Shown: in pieces, positions 10,134-20,205 of the stretch
Layout: each line of letters begins with the position of its first letter
Numbering within the stretch: position 1 is the first letter of the stretch
NCBI RefSeq assembly: GCF_000026945.1
Contig: NC_012860.1
Coordinates: 248,001 to 312,000, forward strand
DNA length: 64,000 bases
Direction: 5' to 3'
Origin: Candida dubliniensis CD36
Taxonomy: Eukaryota; Ascomycota; Pichiomycetes; Serinales; Debaryomycetaceae
Notes under the pieces: generated by a model
The model's input: only the letters and a program-made list of their open reading frames with translations
Databases searched by the model: none
Told to the model about the DNA's origin: nothing
Made by a program: the position numbers and the translations under genes

Positions 10134-12065
10134 ATGAGGCCAACAGATTCCATAGTTTCCAAGTTTAGAGTGCAAAAACCCACGTCAAATCTTGCTAATA
10201 ATCCAGCTGTTCTAAGACACCCTGAGAATATGCCAAAGTTAACAAGTTGTCTAAGGTGTAGGAAATTAAAGAAAAAATGTGACAAGAGCACCCCACATTG
10301 TGTGAATTGTGAGAATGCAAATGAAGAATGTACCTATGTAAAACGGAAACCAAGGCAAAGCAAGAATGGCAAGGTAACGGTCCTGGAATCTACTTTAGAT
10401 CCTCCTTCGCCAATGGTGAGTGAAACGTTTACAGGTTTTTCGTATCTTAATCAATCCCAACCTAATGATTTGTTTAGACACATACAAGCAGCAAGCACGA
10501 GCACGAGCACCACTACATCAGCAGCAGCATCAGCAGCAGCAGTACCACCACCAACTACAAATACGAGCGAATCCTTGTCGTCATCTCGGTCTCATACACC
10601 ACCAATATTAAATTCGATTGATGCTAGAGCTCCCAATTTCCATTCGTACCCGAAACAAATATCTAAAGTGCTAATTAGTGCTGTGGGTATTAAGACTAAT
10701 TCTAATGTGAGTATCATCCCACCAATAGTAGATAAAGATTTGTTAACATCAATTATCGGTCTGTTCATGCAGCACAACTATCGAATATGTCCAGTGATTC
10801 ACAAGAAAGAATTTTTGGAGAATTTTCAAAAATTGTTCAAAGAAGATGGAATCGTAGATTTAGATTCTCATCATGATCCTTATGAATTGTATATGGTATT
10901 GGCTGTTGGAAGCACTGGTTTGGAACGTACAGGGATTATTAGCAGAGACAAGAAATTATCTGAATATTTTGTGTCGATGGCCCTATCCCATGTTCATAAC
11001 AACTTATCCACAAATAGTCTAATTAATGTGAGAAATTTAAGTTTGCTTGCATTATATTCATTTTTCAATCCAGCTGAATATACATCTTGGGAGATCATGG
11101 GCAAATTGACAAGACTAGCTATTCATTTAGGAATGAATCACAAGATTCTGGATCAAGATGCAAGAAACCTATCTGCCAAAGAAATTGAAATGAGATCAAG
11201 ATTATTTTGGTCAGTCTATAATATTGATCGGTTGAGTTCTGTTTCGCTTGGAAGACCAGTTGCTCTTCAAGATGATGATATAAATGTCCCCTTCCCTCAA
11301 GTTTTAGAAGAAGACGAGACAGAGGATATTGCTGTTAACAGATTAGTGATCAATTTGCGTAGATTGGAAGGGAGAATTTTGAGAAGAGTCCATTCTGTAA
11401 ATATTTACAAGAATTTTATCAACAAGGATAAACTGCAAGAAGAAGTTTGTCAGGAAATATTATCGGATTTGCGTAAGGAAATTGAAGATTGGTATTATCA
11501 GGTCAAATCTGTCGATAATGCCAACACATCTGTCAGGCAGTCGGTTTCTTTTCATTTACTGGTTCCTTGGTATACTGCGAGATATAATCATTTGTTAATT
11601 CTTTTGTATCGTCCTTCTTATTTGAATCCAAGACCGGCTCAGGATTTACTTGATATTCTCGGCAAGTCGTGTTTAGAAACATTGTCGTACACTTATAAGT
11701 TGTTCAAGGCTAAGCTTTTACCATTGAATTGGACCACCTTGTATCGTTTTTTGATGGTATGCACCACAATCCTCTATTGTTTGTGTAAATGGGCAATAGA
11801 TCTTATGGAGTCGAAAACAGAAATTTGCTACTGTATTGAAATTTTTCAAGCATTTGGAAGTGATTGGATAGTTGCAAAGAAGTGTGCTGAGGTGTTTAGA
11901 AAAATTGAAAACAAGTTGCTAGAAATTACTTTATCAGATGGTCATGTTAGTGATATGGACAATTTGTCCAAGGAACTATTAGGTGCAAGTTCATCTTATC
12001 ATGAGATATTGAATGTTCATTCAGTTGATTTATGTATCGATACTGATTTCATGTACAATTTTTGA
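10134..12065 (+). CDS. STB5: Zn(II)2Cys6 transcription factor, Stb5-like
   Basis: The zinc cluster is CLRCRKLKKKC then DKSTPHCVNCENANEEC (C-x2-C-x6-C-x6-C-x2-C-x6-C) followed by a basic linker (KRKPRQSKNGK). The CRKLKKKC helix closely matches S. cerevisiae Stb5. The middle-homology domain is clear near residues 310-410 (TSWEIMGKLTRLAIHLGMNH, RSRLFWSVYNIDRLSSVSLG, ALQDDDINVPFP). In S. cerevisiae Stb5 regulates NADPH production and multidrug or oxidant resistance. The role in Candida may differ. I chose the ATG at 10134 (643 residues); the longer frame begins at a TTG. A low-complexity Ser/Thr/Ala stretch follows the DNA-binding region. The codon at 11559 is CTG and should be read as serine. 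Confidence 0.8.
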   Translation: MRPTDSIVSKFRVQKPTSNLANNPAVLRHPENMPKLTSCLRCRKLKKKCDKSTPHCVNCENANEECTYVKRKPRQSKNGKVTVLESTLDPPSPMVSETFTGFSYLNQSQPNDLFRHIQAASTSTSTTTSAAASAAAVPPPTTNTSESLSSSRSHTPPILNSIDARAPNFHSYPKQISKVLISAVGIKTNSNVSIIPPIVDKDLLTSIIGLFMQHNYRICPVIHKKEFLENFQKLFKEDGIVDLDSHHDPYELYMVLAVGSTGLERTGIISRDKKLSEYFVSMALSHVHNNLSTNSLINVRNLSLLALYSFFNPAEYTSWEIMGKLTRLAIHLGMNHKILDQDARNLSAKEIEMRSRLFWSVYNIDRLSSVSLGRPVALQDDDINVPFPQVLEEDETEDIAVNRLVINLRRLEGRILRRVHSVNIYKNFINKDKLQEEVCQEILSDLRKEIEDWYYQVKSVDNANTSVRQSVSFHLLVPWYTARYNHLLILLYRPSYLNPRPAQDLLDILGKSCLETLSYTYKLFKAKLLPLNWTTLYRFLMVCTTILYCLCKWAIDLMESKTEICYCIEIFQAFGSDWIVAKKCAEVFRKIENKLLEITLSDGHVSDMDNLSKELLGASSSYHEILNVHSVDLCIDTDFMYNF

Positions 12066-12387
12066 TCTCATGAGGTTTAGTATGTACTATCATATTTATT
12101 TATTTATTCATTTTATTGTAGTAGTTAATACATTTGCCATTTCGCATGTTATTTTGGCGTAATACTGTCACAATACCCAAGCTTGGATGCTTAAATTAAG
12201 TATAGATAAAAAGATTATAGTATTCTTAGGAAAGAATTCAGGTTATTAAACAATATGCCTCATACTAATAATTTGCCACCCCTGCATTCTAGAACACACA
12301 ACGTATCATAAGTTTTATCACACTCCAAGTTTTACTTTTTCTATTGGTTTATCTACTTCTTTTTTTTAAAATAGTATAATAAGGATT
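12066..12387. other. Spacer 3' of the STB5-like gene
   Basis: This AT-rich spacer of 322 bp runs between the STB5-like stop and the first ATG of the gag-like relic. I looked for long-terminal-repeat ends (TG...CA with a target duplication) and did not find a convincing pair flanking the relic. Confidence 0.5.
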
Positions 12388-13603
12388 ATGTCTGAATCTC
12401 ACACTGAAACTGCTCCAAATACACCTTTAATCCCTTCGATCGAGGATAGTCCTGCAGAGTTGGTAGAACAACTCAAGGCTCGTATAGTGGCTGAAGTCAC
12501 TGCTGAATTAAGAAATTCCAACAACGAAACAGAATCTAATTTTCGGTAACTGAGAATGATGAAGCTATAAATGTCAATAATGAACTTAATTATTTGGAAT
12601 TGATCAATGAATCAGAAAGCATAGAAAATCAGGACTCTGACTTGTCACCTTCAAGCTTGGGTTACCATACAATTACCCCTAGTTTCATCGACACTAATGA
12701 TTCTGCTGATTATGAAATAATTGAAGATTTTGACAGTTTTGCTATTTGGTCGGAACACCAAAACCGGAGATTGCTATCGTTGTTCAATGATATCCCCGTT
12801 TATGAACAAGGCAATGGTGAAATTGTGGTTGAATGGATTTTGGCTTTCAACCGTTTTTTTTTTTGAATTATATGGTGGTATCAAAAAGGCTGTTTTGGCT
12901 GGGGAAACGTTCAATTACGAGACTGAAAAGGTCAAGCATATCCCAAGCACAGGCTATTGGTTGAAAAAGGTGTATTGACTCACTTGACGAAAGAATTGTA
13001 AGATTCCTTCAATCAAAAAAAGTTTCTGACTATTTTATATGTAATCTGGAGAGCAATGTTCGATTGTCTCAAGTATGGGATTGGCCTCATCATACCGGAG
13101 TCAATTTTAGCAGAGTATTCACTTCAAGATTAAGTACCATTGCAGGTTTTATCTACGGTCCAGGATACAAGAACAGTTTCAACGACGAGAACAGAAAGTT
13201 TATGACGTGTTCTTTTGACCCTATCAACAAGTTTTTAATTAAGCTTGATCAAGTGTCGGTAGGTATGAAGTATTATTTTGCAGTGAAAGAGTCAGTTGGT
13301 GATGTCTTATGCCTGGTGCTTAACAATCATTTTTAGACTTGGTTAATGAATGACTATCTTATTATTCTGTCTCTTGAAGAAATTCTTCAGGAATTCAGAG
13401 AGCATCCTTCCTATGAGCCTAAGTTGATTTCCCAAAGAGAAGCCGTTAATTCAGTTTTTGCTATTTTCAAAAGTGACAGAAGCAAGAAACAATTTAGAAC
13501 CAGTCAATTAAGGGCAGCTCATTCCAGTGGCACACAATTGGGATCTCGCCATATAGGTTTGGGGAATACATTTTCACGCAAAAGATATGCTGGTAAGAGT
13601 TAA
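12388..13603 (+). pseudogene. Decayed retrotransposon gag-like gene
   Basis: Successive open segments on the plus strand join into one coherent reading of roughly 400 codons, but only across several breaks. The first segment (ATG 12388, MSESHTETAPN...) stops at 12547-12549. The reading continues in another frame from about 12541, where the junction is a T run. It shifts again at the T run near 12853, and again near 12970. An in-frame TAG at about 13334 separates the last piece, which ends at 13603. An acidic, Ser/Asn-rich N-terminus and a later basic region rich in Arg, Lys and Gly resemble fungal LTR-retrotransposon Gag proteins. I could not identify the family, and no pol gene, protease or LTR follows. 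At least three frameshifts and one stop indicate an old relic rather than sequencing noise. A non-transposon pseudogene is the alternative. Confidence 0.5.
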
Positions 13604-13854
13604 AGAAGCTCAAAATGGAATAGAAGAGGAAGAATTTGAATGTCAATTGACATTAAAATTATATTGCAAGTTAATTGTTTTCTTGGTATGTTCTAGTGCC
13701 AAATGGAGGCATAAATAGTATAATTACTGCCACATTATGAGCATTTAAGAGTTACATACAGAATACTTTTTTGAAAATAAATTTCAATATGATTTAAGAT
13801 ACAAAATTACATAAATTATTAACGTCGGAGATCCATTTTTTTTTTTTTTTATTT

Positions 13855-14043
13855 CTAGTCCTCTTTGACATTAGATGATACTGTAGGTTCGGAACCACTA
13901 CTGCTACTACTACTTCTTGTACTTGGATAAATAGAAGTATGATGAAGACTGGCAACACTTGCATTGGCTGAGTCCAAAAGAGTGTAATGCTCATCTTCAT
14001 TATTTAACAAACTTTTGGCTGGATTCTGTTGGTTAAGGAGTTT

Positions 14044-14080
<37 letters not shown>

Positions 14081-14628
14081 ATCATACCTGAGATAATATG
14101 GCTTGAATAAGCTGTGGGACCATGACGACGAAATCTTCTCCCTTCTATCCCGTCTTTTGTTGCAGTTGTAGAAAGACAACTAGTTGTGGAGTTTCGTGAT
14201 AGTGGTCTTGAAAATGGATCCGCATAGTCCAGTGGCAGTGGAGCCGCAATGATATCATTGTCACCTTCTGTATCTAACGACTCCGCATCAATTAAATCGT
14301 TCTGGTATTCCGACTCAGTGGAAACAAGTGACGAATTGGTTCCGTTGTAGTTGTTATTATCAAATCTAGATGTAGGCTTGACGAGTGTGCTGTTCTCTAG
14401 ACTTTTTAAATTCTTTGAAGTTACACGGTGTTGGCTCTGTGAGGACGAAACCTCTTCTAATTGAACTCTTGGTAGGTTTTGGTTATTAGTGGATGATGTG
14501 GATTGGGAAATGCTCGAAACTTCAGCACTACTATTGTTGTTACTATCAAGGTTATACAATTCGTCAGGTGAGTCAAGATTTACCTTCCCACTATAAATAG
14601 ATCGAACACTGGCTGCTGGATGGGACAT
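13855..14628 (-). CDS. Uncharacterised low-complexity Ser/Gln-rich protein
   Basis: The 257-residue product starts at the ATG at 14628. The frame runs four codons further to a TTG. I do not recognise a domain. The sequence is dominated by Ser, Asn and Thr, with a pure Gln run encoded by CAG near residues 185-200 and a Ser run near the C-terminus. There are possible phosphorylation-rich motifs (for example DPFSRPLSRNST, EGRRFRRHGPTAYSSHI). No signal peptide or membrane segment is visible. The RRFRRHG block is the least degenerate part and the best place to look for conservation. The protein is probably expressed and intrinsically disordered, and its function is unknown. Confidence 0.6.
14043..14081. 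repeat. CAG/CTG trinucleotide run encoding poly-Gln
   Basis: About thirteen consecutive CTG triplets on the plus strand read as CAG (Gln) in the minus-strand gene around them. A pure, uninterrupted run of this kind is likely to vary between strains. Confidence 0.85.
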
Positions 14629-15608
14629 TTTTATAAACAAATTGAAATATTGAGTAGGTAGTATATTATCTTCAACAATAATCAGTGAAAAGAGTTTAAA
14701 ATGTTTAAAGAATATGAGTTATAAATCATAAACAGATTCTATTTCATAAAAAAAAAAAACCCAAAAGTATTATGTAACAATTTTCAGGAAGAGTTTGCAT
14801 AATTGCCATTTTTTCTCTCTAGTTAAACTTAACCTAGAGAAAAAGATCAAACGTTTTTTTTTTTAGAGGTTGTAATAATGCTAGTTACAATTATGGATAA
14901 TAATAACAATCATGGTAGCGGTGGTAAGGGGGGGAGAAAGAAGGAGAGCAAAAGAAATAAGGACGAAATGGCACAAAAACAAAAACAAAACTTATCATCA
15001 CGCACTTTTTCTTTCTTTCTTTCTCCTCCTCCCACACACACACACTCACCACCAATACTTTTCAGTTCATATTAGTTTGTTGTTTTTTTCTATTTGCATA
15101 GTCAAGCATTATTGGAAACTATTTGATCTTATTTCTGATAAGAATTATTATTTTTATTTGTTTCTTTTATAGGGGTTGTATGGATTGTAGGAATTGCTGT
15201 TGTGTTTGAACAGAAGATTCTCTTATCGCACATACTGATTAGCTAGTATAACAAAACGAGAGTCACTCCAATGCATAGACAAATTGCTTATCACAAGTAT
15301 TAATCTCCTGAAACCAAAAACCTCGCATAGAACTAAGACATGATGAAACTTTGAGTTAAATGGCCCTGGTTCCATAACGGCTTGATGAATTGTACTAGAG
15401 TTGAACATTTGATCTGTACCGCTAAAGAGTCTCTGGCCCGAGGCCATTCCGCTCTGCTCCGATTTCAACCCACGGATGCGACACATAACTCCACACACAT
15501 GTGCTTCAAATTTGTGTTGATTTCACTTTTTTTCCACTTGAGATTAACTAGATAATTGATTTTTTACAAGTCAACATCGTTAGGCACAAGTTTTTGTTTT
15601 CTTTTTCC
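14629..15608. other. Intergenic spacer with a GC-richer CGG cluster, upstream of the aldo-keto reductase gene
   Basis: This 980-bp divergent spacer contains simple pyrimidine and CA runs (about 15005-15060). Near 15415-15480 there is a markedly GC-richer island with CCG at 15449-15451 and 15459-15461 and CGG at 15473-15475. Zinc-cluster regulators bind such triplets. An open frame on the minus strand across the island shows no protein character. Confidence 0.5.
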
Positions 15609-16658
15609 ATGTCAATTGAAGTCAAGTATAGTAACTTAGGTGAATCTGGCCTTAAGATTTCACCATTGATTGTTGGATGCTTAAGTTTTGGTTCCAAAGA
15701 GTGGGCTGAATGGGTCATTGAAGATGAAGATGAAGTTTTCACTATTTTAAAGAAATGTTATGATGTTGGATTACGTACATTTGATACTGCTGATAGTTAT
15801 TCAAACGGTAAGTCAGAGGAATTGCTTGGGAAATTTATCAAGAAGTATAACATTCCAAGAGATAAAATTGTGATATTAAGTAAAGTTTACTTTAGTGTCG
15901 AACCCAATACTGGAAGATATTCGTTAGCAGATACCTCAGGTTTCGAAGATAAGGACTATGCCAATAGAAATGGGTTATCTCGGAAACATATATTTGATGC
16001 TGTCGAAGCTTCTGTTAAAAGATTGGGGACCTATTTAGATGTTTTCCAGATCCACAGATTGGATGAAGACACACCAAAGAAAGAAATAATGAGGGCTTTG
16101 AACGATGTGGTTGATCAAGGATTTGCCAGATATATTGGTGCCTCTTCTATGAGAGCGGTTGATTTTGCTCAATTGCAATTTATTGCCGAACAACATGGTT
16201 GGCACAAATTCATTAGTATGCAAAATTATTATAATTTGATTTATAGAGAAGAGGAAAGAGAAATGATTCCATTTTGTCAAACCAACTATTTGAGTAAAGT
16301 AGGTATTATTCCTTGGTCGCCACTTGCTAGAGGGGTTTTGGCTCGTTCACTTGGTGTCGTCTCAGAAAATTCAAGAGAGAAATTAGACCAACAACGGTTC
16401 AAAATATTGGGGTTGGACACTTTGTCAGATGCAGATAAAGAAATTATTCAAAGAGTTGAAAAAGTTGCAAAAGACCACAATGTGAGTATGGCCGTTGTTG
16501 CTACAGCTTGGGTTATTGGCAAAGGTTTCAATCCCATTGTTGGACTCTCATCCGTTAAAAGAGTCGATGATATTTTGCAAGCGTTGAAATTTGAATTAAC
16601 TAAGGAAGAAAAAACGTTTTTAGAGGAACCTTATGTTCCTAAGAACGTAACCGCTTAA
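15609..16658 (+). CDS. IFD3: Aldo-keto reductase of the IFD/CSH1 aryl-alcohol dehydrogenase-like family
   Basis: The product has 349 residues from the ATG at 15609 (MSIEVKYSNLGESGLKIS). The TTG 15 bases earlier is not a plausible start. The aldo-keto reductase tetrad is visible: Asp and Tyr in FDTADSYSNGKSEELLG, Lys in VILSKVYF and His in FQIHRLDED. A late segment, PIVGLSSVKRVDDI, belongs to the NADPH site. The N-terminal wording closely resembles Candida Csh1/Ifd proteins, which are regulated with drug resistance and oxidative stress and are sometimes linked to surface hydrophobicity. The symbol IFD3 comes from my memory of gene order and could be another member of the family. The natural substrate is unknown. 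The CGG cluster upstream could serve an Mrr1- or Stb5-type regulator. Confidence 0.8.
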   Translation: MSIEVKYSNLGESGLKISPLIVGCLSFGSKEWAEWVIEDEDEVFTILKKCYDVGLRTFDTADSYSNGKSEELLGKFIKKYNIPRDKIVILSKVYFSVEPNTGRYSLADTSGFEDKDYANRNGLSRKHIFDAVEASVKRLGTYLDVFQIHRLDEDTPKKEIMRALNDVVDQGFARYIGASSMRAVDFAQLQFIAEQHGWHKFISMQNYYNLIYREEEREMIPFCQTNYLSKVGIIPWSPLARGVLARSLGVVSENSREKLDQQRFKILGLDTLSDADKEIIQRVEKVAKDHNVSMAVVATAWVIGKGFNPIVGLSSVKRVDDILQALKFELTKEEKTFLEEPYVPKNVTA

Positions 16659-17132
16659 AGAAAAGCAGCTTGAATATTTGCTTGTGGTATATCCATTTTG
16701 ATCAGATGTGACTAGAAGTTTCAAAAAGTGGTTGAACGTAGTGAGATTGTTGTCATTTGTGTTTGAATAATGTTGTGATACAGAGTCTGCAATTCGATGT
16801 TTTTTATATAGATGATAATAGAAATTTGTGTAAATCATCTTGAATTAATTTCGCTATCAATATTTTAAATATAAATGCCTTGTTTGCTTCAAGTATTTAT
16901 TATAGCTGGACAAAATGGTTTCTTGCAAAAGTTGCTTTGAACTGTGGGGGGTTGGATGAATTGCTGCTCTCTGACTTTTTGAAAAATTTTGTTTTTTCGC
17001 TGATTTCCAGTCCCTGCCGATTCAAAAAATTTCTCCAGCAAAAACTTCTTGCAACAATTCTCTTTTTTTTTTTTTTATTTTTTTTTGCATAATTAATACT
17101 ACCAGCAGCTTACAAATCTGTATCTTTCAAAA
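16659..17132. other. Spacer upstream of AIM9
   Basis: A 474-bp spacer between two plus-strand genes, ending in a long T run (about 17063-17085) shortly before the AIM9 ATG. Nothing else is recognised. Confidence 0.5.
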
Positions 17133-19007
17133 ATGTTATCAAGAGTTGCCAGATACTCAAGAACGTTAAACCAGTTGACCAGAACCAGTCAAGGTGGTTT
17201 ATTGTCAGCTGTGTTGAGAACTTCGATTCGTCAAAATTCAACCGACTCACCACCATCTAACAGTGCCAATGAAATTTATACCAAGCTTTCTGATACCAAA
17301 GATCCACAACGTAACCAATTTTTTCAATATACTTGGGGTTCCTGGTTGACTAACGATAAATCCAAAAAGAAACAGAGAGAAACCACTTTTTCCATTGAAG
17401 GGTTGACATTATTTATCGATAGAATCAATCAATTGGAATCAAAACTTGGTCAGCCAAAAAGTTTAGAAGGTGCATTTGTTTTGACTAACAACAAGGAGTT
17501 ATTAGGTTCAACTAAGGAAAAAGTTATTGTCAGATCAATTGCCTCGATACATGAGGGTAAACATCACCGTGTTTACAAAATCACTTTGAACACTGGTAAA
17601 GACTTGGTTTTACGTATTCCTTACAAATTAGACTCCGATGCTGCAATTGCTTCTAAATTGAAAAGTGAAGTAGCAACAATCGATTTCTTAAAATTGAAAT
17701 TGGGTTTGAATGTGCCACGAGTTTTGGCGTATGGTGTAGATTCCAATAATGAACTTAAGAGTCCATTTATTTTACAAGAATTTATTTCTGGAGAATTGTT
17801 GATGAAAAAATGGCACCCATTGTTGCCAGACTCTGAAGAAACCAACAAAAACTTGCATGAAGTGATTGATCCAATTGCCCAATTTCAGGACAAAATATTA
17901 AGTGTGACATTTAAGAAATTTGGCTCATTATACTTCCATGATGATGTCGAAGGCTCCTTACAGAATGATGTTCCTTACGAAGGCGAAACTGATTCAACTT
18001 TATCAAACCGTTGGAGAATTGGACCAAGTGTTGAAAGACAATTCACCAGAAATAAAAGCAAGTTGCAGCAATCCATTATTGACCAATACAACGGTCCTTG
18101 GGATGCTTCAAACACAACTGCATTGTTAGAGTCAGTTGCTGATATTGAGTTGGAAAACGCAAAAAGCAAACTTGCTTTAATTAATGCCGATGCTGGAGCC
18201 AATGAAAATGATAAAGTTTTAATCACCAAGCAAATTAAAACTTTTGAAAACTTAAAGAAAATTTCTCCCCAATTAATTAATGACAAATCAAAGTCAATTA
18301 TGAATGTTCAAGAGTTATTTAAACCAAGATTGTATATACCGGATTTAGATCCTTTGAATGTTATCCAACACACGGAAAGCGAAAACTACTTTATTGATTT
18401 TGAAGGATCTACTATCAAGCCATTTATTTTGACTAGCTATCCGAAATTTGTTGCTTATCAAGGTGCTAAAATCTACAATTTAGAAGAAGACGTTCCAGGA
18501 TATAAGGAAATGGAAGAATTGGAGAAACAGCAATACGATTTTATGTATTATAAGACCAGAAATGAAAGAATGTGGGAACTTGAATTGAATAAATACAGAC
18601 ACGATTTGATTGCTGTTGCTTCTCCTCACATTAAGGTTTTGAAAAGTCCTTATTTGCAAGCTTTGGATATAAAGAACGGCAAAGACTATTTATATGTTGA
18701 AGGGTCCATCGTCCAATTACAAGCTATGTGGGAAGCATATGTTGCCAACGAGCTAGTAAATTCCAAGGATACAAAATTCCCAATAGAATATACAGCTGAA
18801 TACTTGGATCAACATCAACAGGAATTGAGCGATTACCAATTAGAAACCGTCTCAAGTCCATTTTCAGCAACTGGAGGTTGGATTCCTCAGGACATGTTTG
18901 ATACTTTGAAGGCACAGGGTATTCTTGTGGAGACCAAGGATGGTGATTATAAAGTTGAAACCGAAAAGGTGTTAGAAAATCCACCTTCCCCATCAGAAGA
19001 AAAATAA
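17133..19007 (+). CDS. AIM9: Mitochondrial aminoglycoside-phosphotransferase-like protein Aim9
   Basis: The 624-residue product begins with a presequence rich in Arg, Ser and Thr and lacking acids (MLSRVARYSRTLNQLTRTSQ), typical of mitochondrial import. A kinase-like/APH fold follows: HHRVYKITLNTGKDLVLRIPYK (ATP-binding strand with Lys), FILQEFISGELL (hinge) and a C-lobe motif YFIDFEGSTIKPF in the position of the metal-binding DFG. The canonical catalytic HxD is not obvious. Length is almost identical to S. cerevisiae Aim9 (627), a mitochondrial protein of unclear biochemical role found in an inheritance screen. The C-terminus is acidic and Pro-rich. Confidence 0.85.
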   Translation: MLSRVARYSRTLNQLTRTSQGGLLSAVLRTSIRQNSTDSPPSNSANEIYTKLSDTKDPQRNQFFQYTWGSWLTNDKSKKKQRETTFSIEGLTLFIDRINQLESKLGQPKSLEGAFVLTNNKELLGSTKEKVIVRSIASIHEGKHHRVYKITLNTGKDLVLRIPYKLDSDAAIASKLKSEVATIDFLKLKLGLNVPRVLAYGVDSNNELKSPFILQEFISGELLMKKWHPLLPDSEETNKNLHEVIDPIAQFQDKILSVTFKKFGSLYFHDDVEGSLQNDVPYEGETDSTLSNRWRIGPSVERQFTRNKSKLQQSIIDQYNGPWDASNTTALLESVADIELENAKSKLALINADAGANENDKVLITKQIKTFENLKKISPQLINDKSKSIMNVQELFKPRLYIPDLDPLNVIQHTESENYFIDFEGSTIKPFILTSYPKFVAYQGAKIYNLEEDVPGYKEMEELEKQQYDFMYYKTRNERMWELELNKYRHDLIAVASPHIKVLKSPYLQALDIKNGKDYLYVEGSIVQLQAMWEAYVANELVNSKDTKFPIEYTAEYLDQHQQELSDYQLETVSSPFSATGGWIPQDMFDTLKAQGILVETKDGDYKVETEKVLENPPSPSEEK

Positions 19008-19076
19008 ACACCCAACATAACACCTTGTATATATTGTCTCTTGTTGTTGTTGTTCTGAAATCGACATTCTGTTTGT

Positions 19077-19529
19077 TTATAAATACTTTCTAGCCAATTG
19101 TTTGATTTTCAAATCGAAATCTGGCGATACAATGGCATCGTCGACATTGTAGAAAGGGTTCATTAAACACTTTGCGTATAACTCGTTAACTTCTTGGAAA
19201 AATTGTTTAATTGAACTCTCCTCTTTTGAGTTGTAGCATAGAATAAATTTCACTTGGCTTTGTAGGATATAAGCATTTATCGATAACCCATAGAATTGAT
19301 CTATCTTGCCTAGATTTAATACATTGTTGGTAAATGCTTGGTCGTCAATAAGATCTAAAGATGAATTGGCAATAAACGGGAGTAATTCTTTCGTTGATTG
19401 GGGGAACTGCGATTTTCCCGGTACATTATCTGTTGTTGAAATGTTGGCACTTTTAAACGAGGAGAATTCTAATTCATACAACGGATTATCTTTAGTTCCA
19501 ATAATGGAGAAATAATAAGATGAGGACAT
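19077..19529 (-). CDS. TRS20: TRAPP subunit Trs20 (sedlin)
   Basis: The 150-residue product begins MSSSYYFSIIGTKDNPLYELEF, the longin-fold start of sedlin/Trs20. It continues with LIDDQAFTNNVLNLGKIDQFYGLSINAYILQSQVKFIL and ends in the helix PFYNVDDAIVSPDFDLKIKQLARKYL. Trs20 is a core TRAPP component that acts in ER-Golgi traffic and autophagy and links TRAPP II and III subunits. It is slightly shorter than the S. cerevisiae protein (175) but covers the full fold. It is tail-to-tail with AIM9, with a 69-bp gap. Confidence 0.9.
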   Translation of the reverse strand: MSSSYYFSIIGTKDNPLYELEFSSFKSANISTTDNVPGKSQFPQSTKELLPFIANSSLDLIDDQAFTNNVLNLGKIDQFYGLSINAYILQSQVKFILCYNSKEESSIKQFFQEVNELYAKCLMNPFYNVDDAIVSPDFDLKIKQLARKYL

Positions 19530-20205
19530 TTATTTGGTTTTCAAGAAAAATACAGACTTGTCTTCTAGGACTCTATAGTTTCTTTATTTCCTTGCTATAT
19601 GTAAAATAGGGGGAACTTGTACAGCAGTTTCACAACAGGCAAAGTAAGAAAAAAAAAATTAACAAGGGTCAGTTAGTCAGTTGTGTAATAAAATGGAAAT
19701 ACTATCAAAAAAAAAAAAAAAAGAGTCGTGTGAAACACAGATGTAAGAATGGTCTGAGGTTGTTTTTATTTTCGCTGAATTGGTGCATAGACAACTCATA
19801 CATTCTAGTCGCATGGTATGCATGTAAGTAAGGAATGGAACAAACTAGCTAGCTCGCTCGCACCATTGTCAGATAAACAAGAAAAAATAAAAATAAAAAG
19901 GAAACAAAAGGGCAAAAAAAAAAAAAAATTGAATCAGGAGTCAGGAGGCATATATCTACATATCATATCATATTAAATTAAATTAAAATATAAGGTCATT
20001 AGACTGGTTTATTCATACTTTACTATTTCATAAAAGGAAACTTTGACATTAAATTTGATTGGTCGACGTTGAATTTTCCTCAGACCCTTTGACAAAGTGA
20101 AAAAAAAATAAAATAAAATAGAAAACACATTTCGGAGGAAGAAAACAAAACAAAACAAAACAACACTAAACTTTTAGCCAACCAAACAAATAAAACACAG
20201 GGACA
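19530..20205. other. Divergent spacer between TRS20 and the acidic SR-tailed gene
   Basis: 676 bp, purine-rich on the plus strand near the right-hand gene, with several A runs (about 19699, 19915). No RNA gene or repeat family was recognised. Confidence 0.5.

Noticed and set aside
15223..15498. 91-codon minus-strand frame upstream of the aldo-keto reductase
   Set aside because: No protein-like composition or domain. It overlaps the promoter GC island.
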